A stretch of 14,303 nucleotides of DNA. Source: Parvularculaceae bacterium UBA4496. GTDB lineage: Bacteria; Pseudomonadota; Alphaproteobacteria; Caulobacterales; Parvularculaceae. A program made the position numbers and the translations under genes. Shown here in pieces: positions 6,040 through 13,845 of this stretch. The notes under the pieces were generated by a model that did no database searches, was not told the origin of the DNA, and saw only the letters and a program-made list of their open reading frames with translations. Location: the NCBI GenBank assembly GCA_002388885.1, contig DGNI01000149.1, positions 21,498 through 35,800 of the forward strand, in the 5' to 3' direction. Every line of letters starts with the position of its first letter. The stretch's first letter is position 1.

Positions 6040-8793
6040 ATGTTTGGCGCGTTGAGTTTTACATCGCCCTTCATTCTCGCTGCACTCGCGGCGCTGCCGT
6101 TGATATGGCTGTTGTTGCGCGCAACACCGCCATCGCCAAAGCAGGAAAAGTTTCCGGCGTTCATCATCTTGCGGCAGCTAAAGACCGCTGAAGAAACTCC
6201 CGATCGCACCCCGTGGTGGCTGCTTTTAATGCGTCTGTTGTTGGCGGCGCTGGTTATTCTGGCCCTCGCCGGTCCGGTGCTGAACGCGCCGGCGCCGAAC
6301 CCGCAAACCGGACCTATGGTAGTGATTGTCGATGACACTTGGGCGGCGGCGCAAAACTGGTCCGCCCGGCAGGACGCCTTGCGCGAGGCGGCGGCGGAAG
6401 CTGAACAGTCGGACAGGCAGATCTTTTTTCTAACCACTGCACCCAAAGCTATATCGGCGCAGATAGAACCGGTAACGGCGGAGACTTTGCGCGACGCTGC
6501 GGACACGGTCCTGCCGGAGCCGTTCACCGCCGACAGACAGGACCTTCTTGCACGTTTGAGCGAACTTGATCGCTATCAGGAGACGGGCGCCGGCGCGGAA
6601 ATCCGATGGTATTCTGACGGCGTCGCGGGCGCCGGGGATGCAGCTTTCGCCGAGGCGCTGTCCCGGCGCGGCGATCTTTCCGTTTTTGCCGACAGAACAG
6701 CGCCGAAACTGATTTTGAGACCCGGACAAAACGCCGCCGGCGATCTCGCCTTTCAGATCGAACGCCTGAACGGCGGATCGGAATATAATGGCGCGGTGAT
6801 CGCCAACGCTCGCGACGGCCGCGAACTCGCCCGGGCAGAATTCAACTTCGCGTCAGACGAACGCTTCGTGGATGTGAAGATAGACTTGCCGCTCGCCTTG
6901 CGGAACGAACTCGCCACCGTACGCATTGCTAACAGCGCATCTGCGGGCGCCGTTCAACTCGCCGATGCGCGCGACAGGCGTGCGCTGATCGGACTGGTCA
7001 CTGAAGCCGAACAACAGGGCAGCAATCTTCTTTCCGGCAATCACTATGTGAGACAGGCGCTCGACCAGCATGCAGCGTTTCTTCAGGGCGATCTGCGCTC
7101 CATTCTGGAATCCGATGTTTCCGTCATCGTCCTAGACGATGTGGGACGACTGCGTGGCAGCGACGCGGACGCACTCGCCGCATGGGTCGATCGCGGCGGC
7201 GTCCTGATCCGTTTCGCCGGCCCGGTTCTCGCTGAAGCCGCACAGGACCGCACGCCGCAATTAACGCCTGTTGAATTACGCGGCGGCGGGCGCGCTTTCG
7301 GCGGCGCCCTCACCTGGGACACGCCGCAGAAGCTCGATGCCTTTTCGCCGGAAAGCCCGTTTGCCGGCCTCACGCCGCCGGATGACGTCCTGATCCGCCG
7401 GCAGGTGCTTGCGGAACCTGGCGGCGAAACCACGCTTCGAACATGGGCCCGCCTTCAAGACGGAACGCCGCTCGTCACCGGCGCACGTCAGGGAAGCGGC
7501 GCCATCGCGCTTTTTCACGTGACGGCGACGCCGGACTGGTCTGACCTTCCGATTTCGGGGCTCTTTGTTGAAATGCTCCGGCGGCTGACGTTCCTTTCCT
7601 CGCTCGGGCCGGAAACGGCGGAGGCCGGCGCGGATGCGCGCTTTGCGCCTTACAGGCTGCTCAGCGGTGACGGGCGGCTGGTGCGGCCAAACGACTCCAT
7701 TCGCGCGCTTACCACCGAACAACTATCTGGCCCACCCTCTCCCGAGCGCGCACCGGGATTTTACGGTCCGCCCGAAACGCCGCTGGCGCTAAACGCCATC
7801 AGCGCCGCAACGCCATTTGCGCCGCTTTCCATCCCCGGCATGTCGATCAAGCCCTACGAAGCCGAACCGCCGACGTCGCTGGCGCCGCCGCTGATTATGG
7901 TTGCGTTGATGCTGTTGCTTATAGATGGCGCACTTGCGCTGATTCTGAGCGGGCGGCTTTCTTTCAGACCACGACAGGCAACTGCAGCACTTGCAGTGCT
8001 GGTTTGCGCGCCAGCGCTCACGCCTGATGCCGCCACCGCACAACCGCTTGATCCTGAAATCGATCCCGTCGCTGCCGAAGCTGCCCTGACAACGCGGCTC
8101 GCCTACGTTGAAACGGGCGATCCGGCCATCGACAATCTGGCTGCGCAGGGACTAGCCACATTAAGCCGGGAGCTCGTCCGGCGCACCGCAATCGAACCGG
8201 CGCCGCCCGCCGCCATTGATCTTGATACAGACGACCTGTCGGTCTATTCCTTTCTTTACTGGCCAATTGCGCCGGGCGCTGAAACACCATCGGACACAGC
8301 GCTTGCCAATATTGAAAACTTCATGCGCTTTGGCGGATTGTTGGTCATCGATACGCGCGACGATGAACGCTCCGTCGGCGCGGGCACCACGCCGGAAGGC
8401 GAAGCCCTGCAGCGCATACTCGCGCAACTGAACATTCCGCCGCTGACGCCGGTTGATGAAACCCATGTGCTGATGCGTTCGTTTTATCTTTTGAATTCGC
8501 TGACAGGCCGCATGAACAACAACCAGGTCTGGGTCGAGGCAGGCTCCAGCGGCTCCAATGATGGCGTTACGTCAGTCATTATCGGCGGACGTGACTGGGC
8601 CGGAGCCTGGGCGGCGGACAGTTTTGGGCGGCCCGCGCGCCCCATGGGCCCGGCGCGCTGTCTTGATAAATTTGTCGATCCGCGTCAGTGCGCCTATCGC
8701 GCAGGCATCAACATGGTGATGGTCGCTTACACCGGAAACTACAAATCCGATCAGGTGCACACGCCGATCCTGCTGGAGCGGCTTGGCCAATGA
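6040..8793 (+). CDS. BatA N-terminal / DUF4159 two-domain membrane protein
   Basis: This is a 917-residue membrane protein. The N-terminus matches the BatA (aerotolerance regulator) region, with helices at about 8-27 and 59-81 separated by a charged segment. A vWA-like region follows, but the MIDAS position reads VVIVDDTWAAA (94-104), which does not fit DxSxS, so metal binding may be lost. A long periplasmic or cytosolic middle region leads to a helix at about 618-636. Then comes a signal-peptide-like stretch (639-668) and the DUF4159 domain (about 686-915), beginning TRLAYVETGD and containing FMRFGGLLVIDTRDDE, which resembles an amidotransferase-like Rossmann core. It is third in the moxR operon; its stop overlaps the next start by four bases. 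Function is unproven, but family and context suggest an envelope role. Homologues of this architecture are known in rhizobia. Confidence 0.88.
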   Translation: MFGALSFTSPFILAALAALPLIWLLLRATPPSPKQEKFPAFIILRQLKTAEETPDRTPWWLLLMRLLLAALVILALAGPVLNAPAPNPQTGPMVVIVDDTWAAAQNWSARQDALREAAAEAEQSDRQIFFLTTAPKAISAQIEPVTAETLRDAADTVLPEPFTADRQDLLARLSELDRYQETGAGAEIRWYSDGVAGAGDAAFAEALSRRGDLSVFADRTAPKLILRPGQNAAGDLAFQIERLNGGSEYNGAVIANARDGRELARAEFNFASDERFVDVKIDLPLALRNELATVRIANSASAGAVQLADARDRRALIGLVTEAEQQGSNLLSGNHYVRQALDQHAAFLQGDLRSILESDVSVIVLDDVGRLRGSDADALAAWVDRGGVLIRFAGPVLAEAAQDRTPQLTPVELRGGGRAFGGALTWDTPQKLDAFSPESPFAGLTPPDDVLIRRQVLAEPGGETTLRTWARLQDGTPLVTGARQGSGAIALFHVTATPDWSDLPISGLFVEMLRRLTFLSSLGPETAEAGADARFAPYRLLSGDGRLVRPNDSIRALTTEQLSGPPSPERAPGFYGPPETPLALNAISAATPFAPLSIPGMSIKPYEAEPPTSLAPPLIMVALMLLLIDGALALILSGRLSFRPRQATAALAVLVCAPALTPDAATAQPLDPEIDPVAAEAALTTRLAYVETGDPAIDNLAAQGLATLSRELVRRTAIEPAPPAAIDLDTDDLSVYSFLYWPIAPGAETPSDTALANIENFMRFGGLLVIDTRDDERSVGAGTTPEGEALQRILAQLNIPPLTPVDETHVLMRSFYLLNSLTGRMNNNQVWVEAGSSGSNDGVTSVIIGGRDWAGAWAADSFGRPARPMGPARCLDKFVDPRQCAYRAGINMVMVAYTGNYKSDQVHTPILLERLGQ

Positions 8794-10889
8794 ATGTGGT
8801 TTTCGATCCATGGCTGCCGCAATGGGCGCTGATTACGGTTTGCATAATCGGCTTGGCCGTCGCCGCTATCAGTCTCGCTCGCAACTGGAAAAGCGGCATG
8901 CCGCGAGCAGTCGCCATTCTCGCCGTCATTTTGCTGATTGCAAATCCCCTGCGACGCGAAGCCGAAACGACGCCGCTTAATGATGTGGCGCTGATCCTGG
9001 TGGATGAAAGCGCGAGCCAGTCCCTCGACGGACGAAACGATGCCGCTACGGAAGCTGCTGCACAGCTTCAGTCCCGCATCGAAGATATGACAGGCGTCGA
9101 AGCCGTCGTTTCAACTTATCGCGGCGAGGATGAAACCCGCACGGTCGCGGCGCTGGGCCAGGCGCTTGCGGATATTCCGAGGCGCAGGCTGTCGGGCGTG
9201 TTTGTGATTACTGACGGACAGGCCGCCGATGCGGCAGATGCCGAAACTTTTCCTGCGCTCGAAGCGCCGATCCATCTCATGACGACCGGATCGAGTAATG
9301 AGACCGACAGAAAGATCAATCTCGTCAACGCGCCGCGTTACGGAATCGTACGACAGTCCGTACGGGTGACGTTCCGCGTCGATGACCTCGGTCCCGGCGA
9401 GATTCTGTTGAGCGACGCTCAAACCGCACGCGTTACACTGCGCATCGACGGCGAAGAAATTCTTTCTGAACCGGTTCCGGTCGGCGCCGAAGCTGGTTTT
9501 GACGTTCCCCTCGACCGGCCCGGAAAGGTGATCATCGAGCTGGAGGCGGAGGCCCGCCGCGGTGAGCTGACGACTCGGAACAACATCGCCGTATTGCCGA
9601 TCACCGCTGTGCGTGATCGCTTGCGCGTCCTGTTGATTTCCGGCGAGCCGCATCCGGGCGAAAGAGTCTGGCGAAACCTTTTGAAATCCGACGCAGCGGT
9701 TGACCTCGTTCATTTCACGATCCTCAGGCCGGTCGAAAAGGGAGACAACCTATCTGTCGATGAGCTGGCGCTGATCCCGTTTCCGCAAGATGAGCTCTTC
9801 ATTGAAAAGCTTTCGGAATTCGATTTGCTGATATTTGACCGCTACACTTATCGTGGTGTTCTTACGCCGTTCCATTTCGACAATATCGCCCGCTTTGTTG
9901 ATAATAGCGGCGCCGTCCTGATCGCCTCAGGCCCTGAATATAACGGGCCCTTGAGCCTTGCAGGGCGGCGCAACCTGTCATTCATTTTACCGGCCATACC
10001 CTCTGGAAATTCCGTTGAAGAGGCATTCCGTCCTGCGATCACGGACCTCGGGAAACGCCACCCCGTTACCGCCGACCTCGACGATGAGGACATCTGGGGG
10101 CGTTGGCTTCGCTTGATGCCGGTAGCGCAGATGCGCGGTCAGACGTTGATGAATGGACCGGGCGAAGCGCCGCTTCTTATTCTGGACCGTATCGGTGAAG
10201 GTCGTGTCGGGCTTTTCCTCTCTGATCATGTCTGGCTTTGGGCGCGCGGATTCGATGGCGGCGGTCCGCATGCGGAATTATTGCGCCGCATAGCACACTG
10301 GTTGATGAAAGAACCGGAGCTTGAGGAAGAAGCCCTGGCGCTGCGTGCTGAAGGGTCAACCTTAATCATCGAACGCCGCACCATTGAGGAAACGGCGCCG
10401 CCGGTAACGCTAACCCGCCCGGACGGCGAGACTGAAGAAATCGCAGTGACGGAAACAGCGCCCGGCGAATTCACAGCCCGCATCGACAACGCACCGCGCG
10501 GGCTTTATCGCGCCACATCGGGTGATCTCTTCGCCATTGGTGTTGTCGGCCTCGAAACAGCGCCGGAATTCGAAGATGTCGTCTCGACGTCCGCCAGGCT
10601 GGCGCCGCTGGCGGATAATACGGGCGGCGGTATTTTCGAGGTTCGGCGGGGCGATGGCGTAAGCCAGCCTGACCTGCGGCGAATCCGGGAAAATGCTTCT
10701 GTCCGGTCTGGCGACGATTGGGCGGGGCTTTTGACGCGCGGCGCCGATCGCGTGGACAGCGTACGCGACGCGCCGTTCGCCCCCGCCGCCGGATGGCTGG
10801 CGCTAATTATTCTGGCGCTGCTCGCCGCCTGGTTGATCGAAGGCGGGCGTTTGCAGAGGCGAAACGGTCAAAACCGGTCGCCGGATTAA
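8790..10889 (+). CDS. Membrane-anchored vWA / class I glutamine amidotransferase-like protein
   Basis: This 699-residue protein closes the moxR operon. Two N-terminal helices (about 11-29 and 38-52) are followed by a vWA-like domain whose MIDAS looks intact: VDESASQS (DxSxS at 72-76) and later VFVITDGQ (T141-D142). After an immunoglobulin-like, beta-rich stretch comes an amidotransferase-like Rossmann region from about 277 to 530, with RVLLISGEPHPGE and DLLIFDRYTYRGVL; I see no cysteine nucleophile, so it is probably non-catalytic. A third helix lies near 666-684, with a basic tail. Much of the protein likely faces the periplasm, but the topology is inferred. The ATG at 8790 gives an ATGA overlap with the preceding gene; an in-frame ATG at 8688 would overlap by over 100 bases and is rejected. 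No strong terminator follows the TAA. Confidence 0.87.
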   Translation: MNVVFDPWLPQWALITVCIIGLAVAAISLARNWKSGMPRAVAILAVILLIANPLRREAETTPLNDVALILVDESASQSLDGRNDAATEAAAQLQSRIEDMTGVEAVVSTYRGEDETRTVAALGQALADIPRRRLSGVFVITDGQAADAADAETFPALEAPIHLMTTGSSNETDRKINLVNAPRYGIVRQSVRVTFRVDDLGPGEILLSDAQTARVTLRIDGEEILSEPVPVGAEAGFDVPLDRPGKVIIELEAEARRGELTTRNNIAVLPITAVRDRLRVLLISGEPHPGERVWRNLLKSDAAVDLVHFTILRPVEKGDNLSVDELALIPFPQDELFIEKLSEFDLLIFDRYTYRGVLTPFHFDNIARFVDNSGAVLIASGPEYNGPLSLAGRRNLSFILPAIPSGNSVEEAFRPAITDLGKRHPVTADLDDEDIWGRWLRLMPVAQMRGQTLMNGPGEAPLLILDRIGEGRVGLFLSDHVWLWARGFDGGGPHAELLRRIAHWLMKEPELEEEALALRAEGSTLIIERRTIEETAPPVTLTRPDGETEEIAVTETAPGEFTARIDNAPRGLYRATSGDLFAIGVVGLETAPEFEDVVSTSARLAPLADNTGGGIFEVRRGDGVSQPDLRRIRENASVRSGDDWAGLLTRGADRVDSVRDAPFAPAAGWLALIILALLAAWLIEGGRLQRRNGQNRSPD

Positions 10890-11013
10890 TTCACTGGCAA
10901 CCATACTTGTTTGCGCATTGTGATCGCTCAAATTTAAGCTTTTGTTTAACTGCGTTGAAAATTCGCTGCGCTAGAAAAACTCCTGACGAATTCCGTATGA
11001 AGGAGCAAATCGC
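10890..11013 (+). other. Short intergenic leader before the 230-residue orphan gene
   Basis: These 124 bases are more AT-rich than their surroundings. They contain TTAA (10934-10937) and TTAAC (10946-10950), a near-miss CtrA pair with eight rather than seven bases between, and a good ribosome binding site AAGGAG at 11000-11005. An imperfect 7-bp dyad spans the end of the preceding gene and this region, but there is no T-tract, so I do not call a terminator. Confidence 0.4.
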
Positions 11014-11706
11014 GTGGCGTTTGCGATCAACAAAGTTCAAAGCGTCGGGCGCACGAACCCGAACGCGCCCGAAAAAAAGCGCAGCCCGCTGGCTGGCTGG
11101 CTCGGCAAGAAGCCTGCCCCGGCCCCGGAAGATGAATTGCCGGCGCTTGACGTCGCGGGCGGCCTCAACCGGGCGCTGCGGAGCGCGCAACAGCATGCTG
11201 AACGGCGTGCGGCGCCGTCGATTGAAGAAAATCCGGTTCGTGAAGCGCTGACAGCGATTGAGGCCGCGCTCTACGCCATCGACCGGGTGCGCGATATCCT
11301 TGAACAGGCTTGCGAAGTGACGATTTCCGCCAAGGACGTCGAGGATGTCGGCGGGCGTTCACTGCTTGCCGAAAGCTATGACGAGCTGCGGCTTTCGATC
11401 AACGAGGCGCTTGAAAAAATAGACCCGCGCGCAGCCGTCCTCATCGGCAAGGGCCAGCGCCATATTGACGTGATGCTGGGCGGGCGTACGAAATATTCCG
11501 TATCGCCGGTGCGCCTTGATGTCAGCGAGCGCGGGCTCGACCTGCCGCCCCCGGCGGATGCTTTCGCCACTTATGACGAGATTGACGATGTGCTTGATCA
11601 TCTGGACAAGGCGCTAGGGCGCGCCGACCGCGCCGCCGCAAGCTATTGCCGCGACGCGCAGTATCTGATCGCCCGCATGAAGGCGGAAGCCGCCGCAAAC
11701 GTCTAA
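11014..11706 (+). CDS. Unrecognised helical protein with flagellin-like layout
   Basis: This is a 230-residue soluble protein without signal peptide or membrane segment. The GTG start is well supported by AAGGAG eight bases upstream. The N-terminal 60 residues are Lys/Pro/Ala-rich and look disordered. From about 74 the protein becomes helical: a heptad-rich helix (ALTAIEAALYAIDRVRDILE, 78-97), then ISAKDVEDVGGRSLLAESYDELRLSINEALEKI. A short beta-like part (IDVMLGGRTKYSVSPVRLDV, 151-170) is followed by SERGLDL and a last amphipathic helix (188-226). That order resembles a flagellin core (an NGT..DR..LQ.E.D.L-like turn, then LDVS..GL.L, then a C-terminal helix), but similarity is weak and the canonical flagellin termini are missing. 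It may be a divergent flagellin-family relative or a coincidental coiled coil. Its TAA overlaps the convergent queD stop. Confidence 0.6.
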   Translation: MAFAINKVQSVGRTNPNAPEKKRSPLAGWLGKKPAPAPEDELPALDVAGGLNRALRSAQQHAERRAAPSIEENPVREALTAIEAALYAIDRVRDILEQACEVTISAKDVEDVGGRSLLAESYDELRLSINEALEKIDPRAAVLIGKGQRHIDVMLGGRTKYSVSPVRLDVSERGLDLPPPADAFATYDEIDDVLDHLDKALGRADRAAASYCRDAQYLIARMKAEAAANV

Positions 11707-12059
11707 AGATCGAAAATGCAGGTTTCGCCATTGGACGGGCGCGATACGCGCACCTGCGCAAGACCCGGGAATTTTTCCTTGAGTTTCAAGGCCGCCCACT
11801 GACAAATGTTTTCAAGGGTTGGCCGCTCAAGACCGTCGATCTCGTTCAATAACCGATGATCGAGCGTGTCGTGGAGTTCCTTTAGAGCCTCGTCCACGTC
11901 TCCGAAGTCAACCACCCAGCCTGTTTCCGCTTGCGGCTCGCCTTCGATCGCGACTTCCATCGTGAATGAATGGCCGTGCAGGCGCGCATAGGGCCGCGCG
12001 TTCGGGTCATGATCCAGAAAGTGCGCGGCGTCGAAACTCATCGACTTGACGATGCGCAT
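11703..12059 (-). CDS. queD: 6-carboxytetrahydropterin synthase QueD (variant active site)
   Basis: QueD converts 7,8-dihydroneopterin triphosphate to 6-carboxy-tetrahydropterin, the first committed step after GTP cyclohydrolase in preQ0/queuosine synthesis. The 118-residue length is normal. The zinc ligands are visible as H13 in FDAAHFL and H28/H30 in LHGHSF, and the D67-H68 pair in LDHRLLN is present, as is GWVVDFGDVD (47-56). However, the CxxxHGH catalytic cysteine is replaced by Y24, and the glutamate expected in the C-terminal V-x-E-T stretch reads S-R-P, with E112 nearby. GAAGAGG six bases upstream is a good ribosome binding site. It is the last gene of a leftward queC-queE-queD operon, which supports the assignment. 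Another pterin-synthase-like activity cannot be excluded. Confidence 0.88.
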   Translation of the reverse strand: MRIVKSMSFDAAHFLDHDPNARPYARLHGHSFTMEVAIEGEPQAETGWVVDFGDVDEALKELHDTLDHRLLNEIDGLERPTLENICQWAALKLKEKFPGLAQVRVSRPSNGETCIFDL

Positions 12060-12082
12060 GGATGGCCTCTTCTACTTGTCCG

Positions 12083-12718
12083 CTATGGGATGCCGATCAG
12101 CTTGTGCGTTTGCAGGCTGAGGCGCCATTGCGGGTGTTTCTTGCAATATTCAACGGCGGCGGCGGTATGCTCGCTACGCGAGGGCCCGTCCATAGGCTGC
12201 AAAAAGAAAAAGTCAAATGCGAGCCCGGCAAACACCTCCGGCGGCGCATCCGCCTGATGGTAAACGAGCTTCAGCTCATTTCCTGACCTCTGCGCGAGCG
12301 GCGCGGTCGATTTCGGACTGACGCAGACCCAGTCGATCCCGGAAGGCGCCTCGATCGTGCCGTTGGTTTCGACGCCAATTTCAAATCCGAGCCCGTGAAA
12401 AGCGTCGATCAGGGGAGCATCGAGTTGCAGCAGCGGCTCGCCGCCGGTGCAGACGACGTATGGTGTTCCGGTTGCGTTGCCCGGCCACGCAGCAATAACT
12501 GCATCCGCAAGTGCGTCAGCATGCTTGAACTTGCCGCCGCCCGGTCCGCCGGTTCCGACAAAATCCGTATCGCAGAATGTGCAGACAGCGCTGGCGCGAT
12601 CTTTTTCCAAGCCCGTCCAGAGATTGCAACCGGCAAAACGCAAGAACACCGCGGGGCGGCCTGTATGCGCTCCTTCGCCCTGCAGCGTGTAATATAGTTC
12701 CTTGACCGAGTACGTCAT
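12083..12718 (-). CDS. queE: 7-carboxy-7-deazaguanine synthase QueE (radical SAM)
   Basis: QueE is a radical SAM enzyme that rearranges 6-carboxy-tetrahydropterin into 7-carboxy-7-deazaguanine. The 211-residue protein begins MTYSVKELYYTLQGEG, a QueE hallmark. Its [4Fe-4S] cluster cysteines are C31, C46 and C49, an expanded CX14CX2C pattern (instead of CX3CX2C) known from some QueE enzymes such as that of Burkholderia multivorans. CTGGEPLLQLD, VETNGT and WVCVSPKS also fit the family. The ATG at 12718 lies four bases past the queC stop and has no clear ribosome binding site, so translation is probably coupled. Longer in-frame starts would overlap queC by about 70 bases and are unlikely. QueD follows after 23 bases. 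Confidence 0.94.
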   Translation of the reverse strand: MTYSVKELYYTLQGEGAHTGRPAVFLRFAGCNLWTGLEKDRASAVCTFCDTDFVGTGGPGGGKFKHADALADAVIAAWPGNATGTPYVVCTGGEPLLQLDAPLIDAFHGLGFEIGVETNGTIEAPSGIDWVCVSPKSTAPLAQRSGNELKLVYHQADAPPEVFAGLAFDFFFLQPMDGPSRSEHTAAAVEYCKKHPQWRLSLQTHKLIGIP

Positions 12719-12722
12719 GTCG

Positions 12723-13436
12723 TTATGCGGCGCGATACGCCGCCCAGCCTTTCGCCCGCAAATCGCAAGCGGGGCATTCTCCGCAGCCATAGCCCCAATC
12801 GTGACGCGCTTCGCGCACGCCCTTGTAGCATGTATGGCTGTGCTCGTTGATCAACGCCACGAGCTTTTCACCGCCGAGGCGTTCGGCGAGCCGCCAGCTT
12901 TCCGCCTTGTCGATATGCATCAGCGGCGTTTCGAGCGAGAACTTTGCATCCATGCCGAGCTGCAGCGCCTGCAACTGCGCTTTCAAGGCGCTCTCCCTGC
13001 AATCGGGATAGCCGGAATAGTCCGCTTCGCACATGCCGGCGACAAGCGATCCGATCCCCCGGCGATAAGCAAGCGCGCCGGCGAGTGCGAGAAACACAAG
13101 ATTTCGTCCGGGTACGAATGTGGTTGGCAAGCCGTCTTCAGCCAGCACGATTTCCGTATCATGGGTCATGGCGGTCTCGCCAAGATCTTTCAGACCGCTG
13201 GCGTCCGCTGAAACATCATCGCCAAGCTTTGCCGCCCAGCCGGGAAACGCATCCGTCATGGCGCGGCGCACGGCGCGTCGCGCACCTAGCTCTACCGCAT
13301 GGCGCTGGCCGTAATTGAAGCCGATGGTTTCCACATGATCGAAGCTGTCAAGCGCCCATGCGAGCGAAATCGAAGAATCCTGCCCGCCTGAGAATAGCAC
13401 CAAAGCTTTTTGAGGATCGAGCTTGCGCATCACCAT
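12723..13436 (-). CDS. queC: 7-cyano-7-deazaguanine synthase QueC
   Basis: QueC is an ATP-dependent enzyme that turns 7-carboxy-7-deazaguanine into preQ0 using ammonia. The 237-residue length is typical. The PP-loop is LFSGGQDSS (14-22), and [14 protein letters not shown] (108-120) is a strong family motif. The zinc site is complete, with C203 in HTCYKG and C218, C221 and C224 in CGECPAC. Asp-138, Tyr-140 and SGYPDCR (141-147) are also as expected. The start is ambiguous: ATG 13436, GTG 13433 and ATG 13430 are clustered, and none has a strong ribosome binding site. It is the promoter-proximal gene of the queCED operon and diverges from cutA across 82 bases that contain a large palindrome. Confidence 0.95.
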   Translation of the reverse strand: MVMRKLDPQKALVLFSGGQDSSISLAWALDSFDHVETIGFNYGQRHAVELGARRAVRRAMTDAFPGWAAKLGDDVSADASGLKDLGETAMTHDTEIVLAEDGLPTTFVPGRNLVFLALAGALAYRRGIGSLVAGMCEADYSGYPDCRESALKAQLQALQLGMDAKFSLETPLMHIDKAESWRLAERLGGEKLVALINEHSHTCYKGVREARHDWGYGCGECPACDLRAKGWAAYRAA

Positions 13437-13457
13437 CCCGGCGCGTCATCATGGACT

Positions 13458-13499
13458 GCGCCGCCTTTCTGTCAGGGATGTATGACAGCAAGGCGCCGC
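13458..13499. repeat. 42-base imperfect palindrome between queC and cutA
   Basis: The left arm at 13458-13474 and right arm at 13483-13499 pair at 15 of 17 positions around an 8-base loop. The core CTGTCA/TGACAG and the flanking CGCCTT/AAGGCG and GCG/CGC blocks are exact, separated by two single mismatches. It sits 22 bases upstream of the queC start and 19 bases upstream of the cutA start. As both genes point away from it, it cannot terminate either. An operator or a structured 5' leader is more likely. Confidence 0.7.
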
Positions 13500-13518
13500 C
13501 CGCAACAGGACCGCACCC

Positions 13519-13845
13519 ATGACTGAAACCGTCTTCCTCTATGTCACCGCCCCCAATTCAGAGACTGCGGCCCGGATCGGCCGCACGCTGGTCGAAGAAA
13601 ATCTCGCCGCGTGCGTCAACATCCATGGCGAAATGCGTTCGGTCTATGAATGGGAGGGCAAGGTCGAGATCGGCATTGAGACCCCGCTGATCGTCAAGAC
13701 GACCGCCGGGCGCGCATCCGCCGCGCGCGACCGCATTATCATGCTGCACCCCCATGAGGTTCCTTGCGTCGCCGCCCTGCCCGTCAGTGCTGAGGGTTCA
13801 AATGCCGCATTTCTGGAATGGATCGCGGAAACCACATCCGCGTGA
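13519..13845 (+). CDS. cutA: Divalent-cation tolerance protein CutA
   Basis: CutA is a small trimeric, PII-like protein associated with tolerance to copper and other divalent metals; its exact function is unsettled. The 108-residue protein shows the family core in order: LAACVNI (29-35), [10 protein letters not shown] (41-50), PLIVKTT (56-62), then [13 protein letters not shown] (77-89) and FLEWI (98-102). The usual Tyr after HP is His here, a minor change, and an extra Cys follows VP. It is cytosolic, with no signal peptide. There is no clear ribosome binding site upstream of the ATG. A large palindrome lies just upstream and an msrA gene follows 64 bases after the stop in the same direction, so the two may be co-transcribed. 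Confidence 0.94.
   Translation: MTETVFLYVTAPNSETAARIGRTLVEENLAACVNIHGEMRSVYEWEGKVEIGIETPLIVKTTAGRASAARDRIIMLHPHEVPCVAALPVSAEGSNAAFLEWIAETTSA

Noticed and set aside
7276..7722. A 148-residue minus-strand frame inside the BatA/DUF4159 gene, and similar antisense frames across 4100-10500
   Set aside because: High-GC coding DNA produces many antisense open frames. None shows a family motif or independent start signals.
8688..8789. Upstream ATG extending the last moxR-cluster gene by 34 residues
   Set aside because: It would overlap the DUF4159 gene by over 100 bases and adds a His/Arg-rich stretch unlike the family. The ATGA overlap at 8790 is a standard coupled start.
10718..11251. A 177-residue plus-strand frame bridging the moxR cluster and the orphan gene
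   Set aside because: It overlaps the ends of two better-supported genes in another frame and is Arg-rich shadow sequence. The GTG at 11014 has a much better ribosome binding site.
13437..13518. A preQ1 riboswitch before queC
   Set aside because: The leader is short and shows a single long hairpin without the A-rich tail or pseudoknot expected of preQ1-I, and it does not match the preQ1-II layout that I know.
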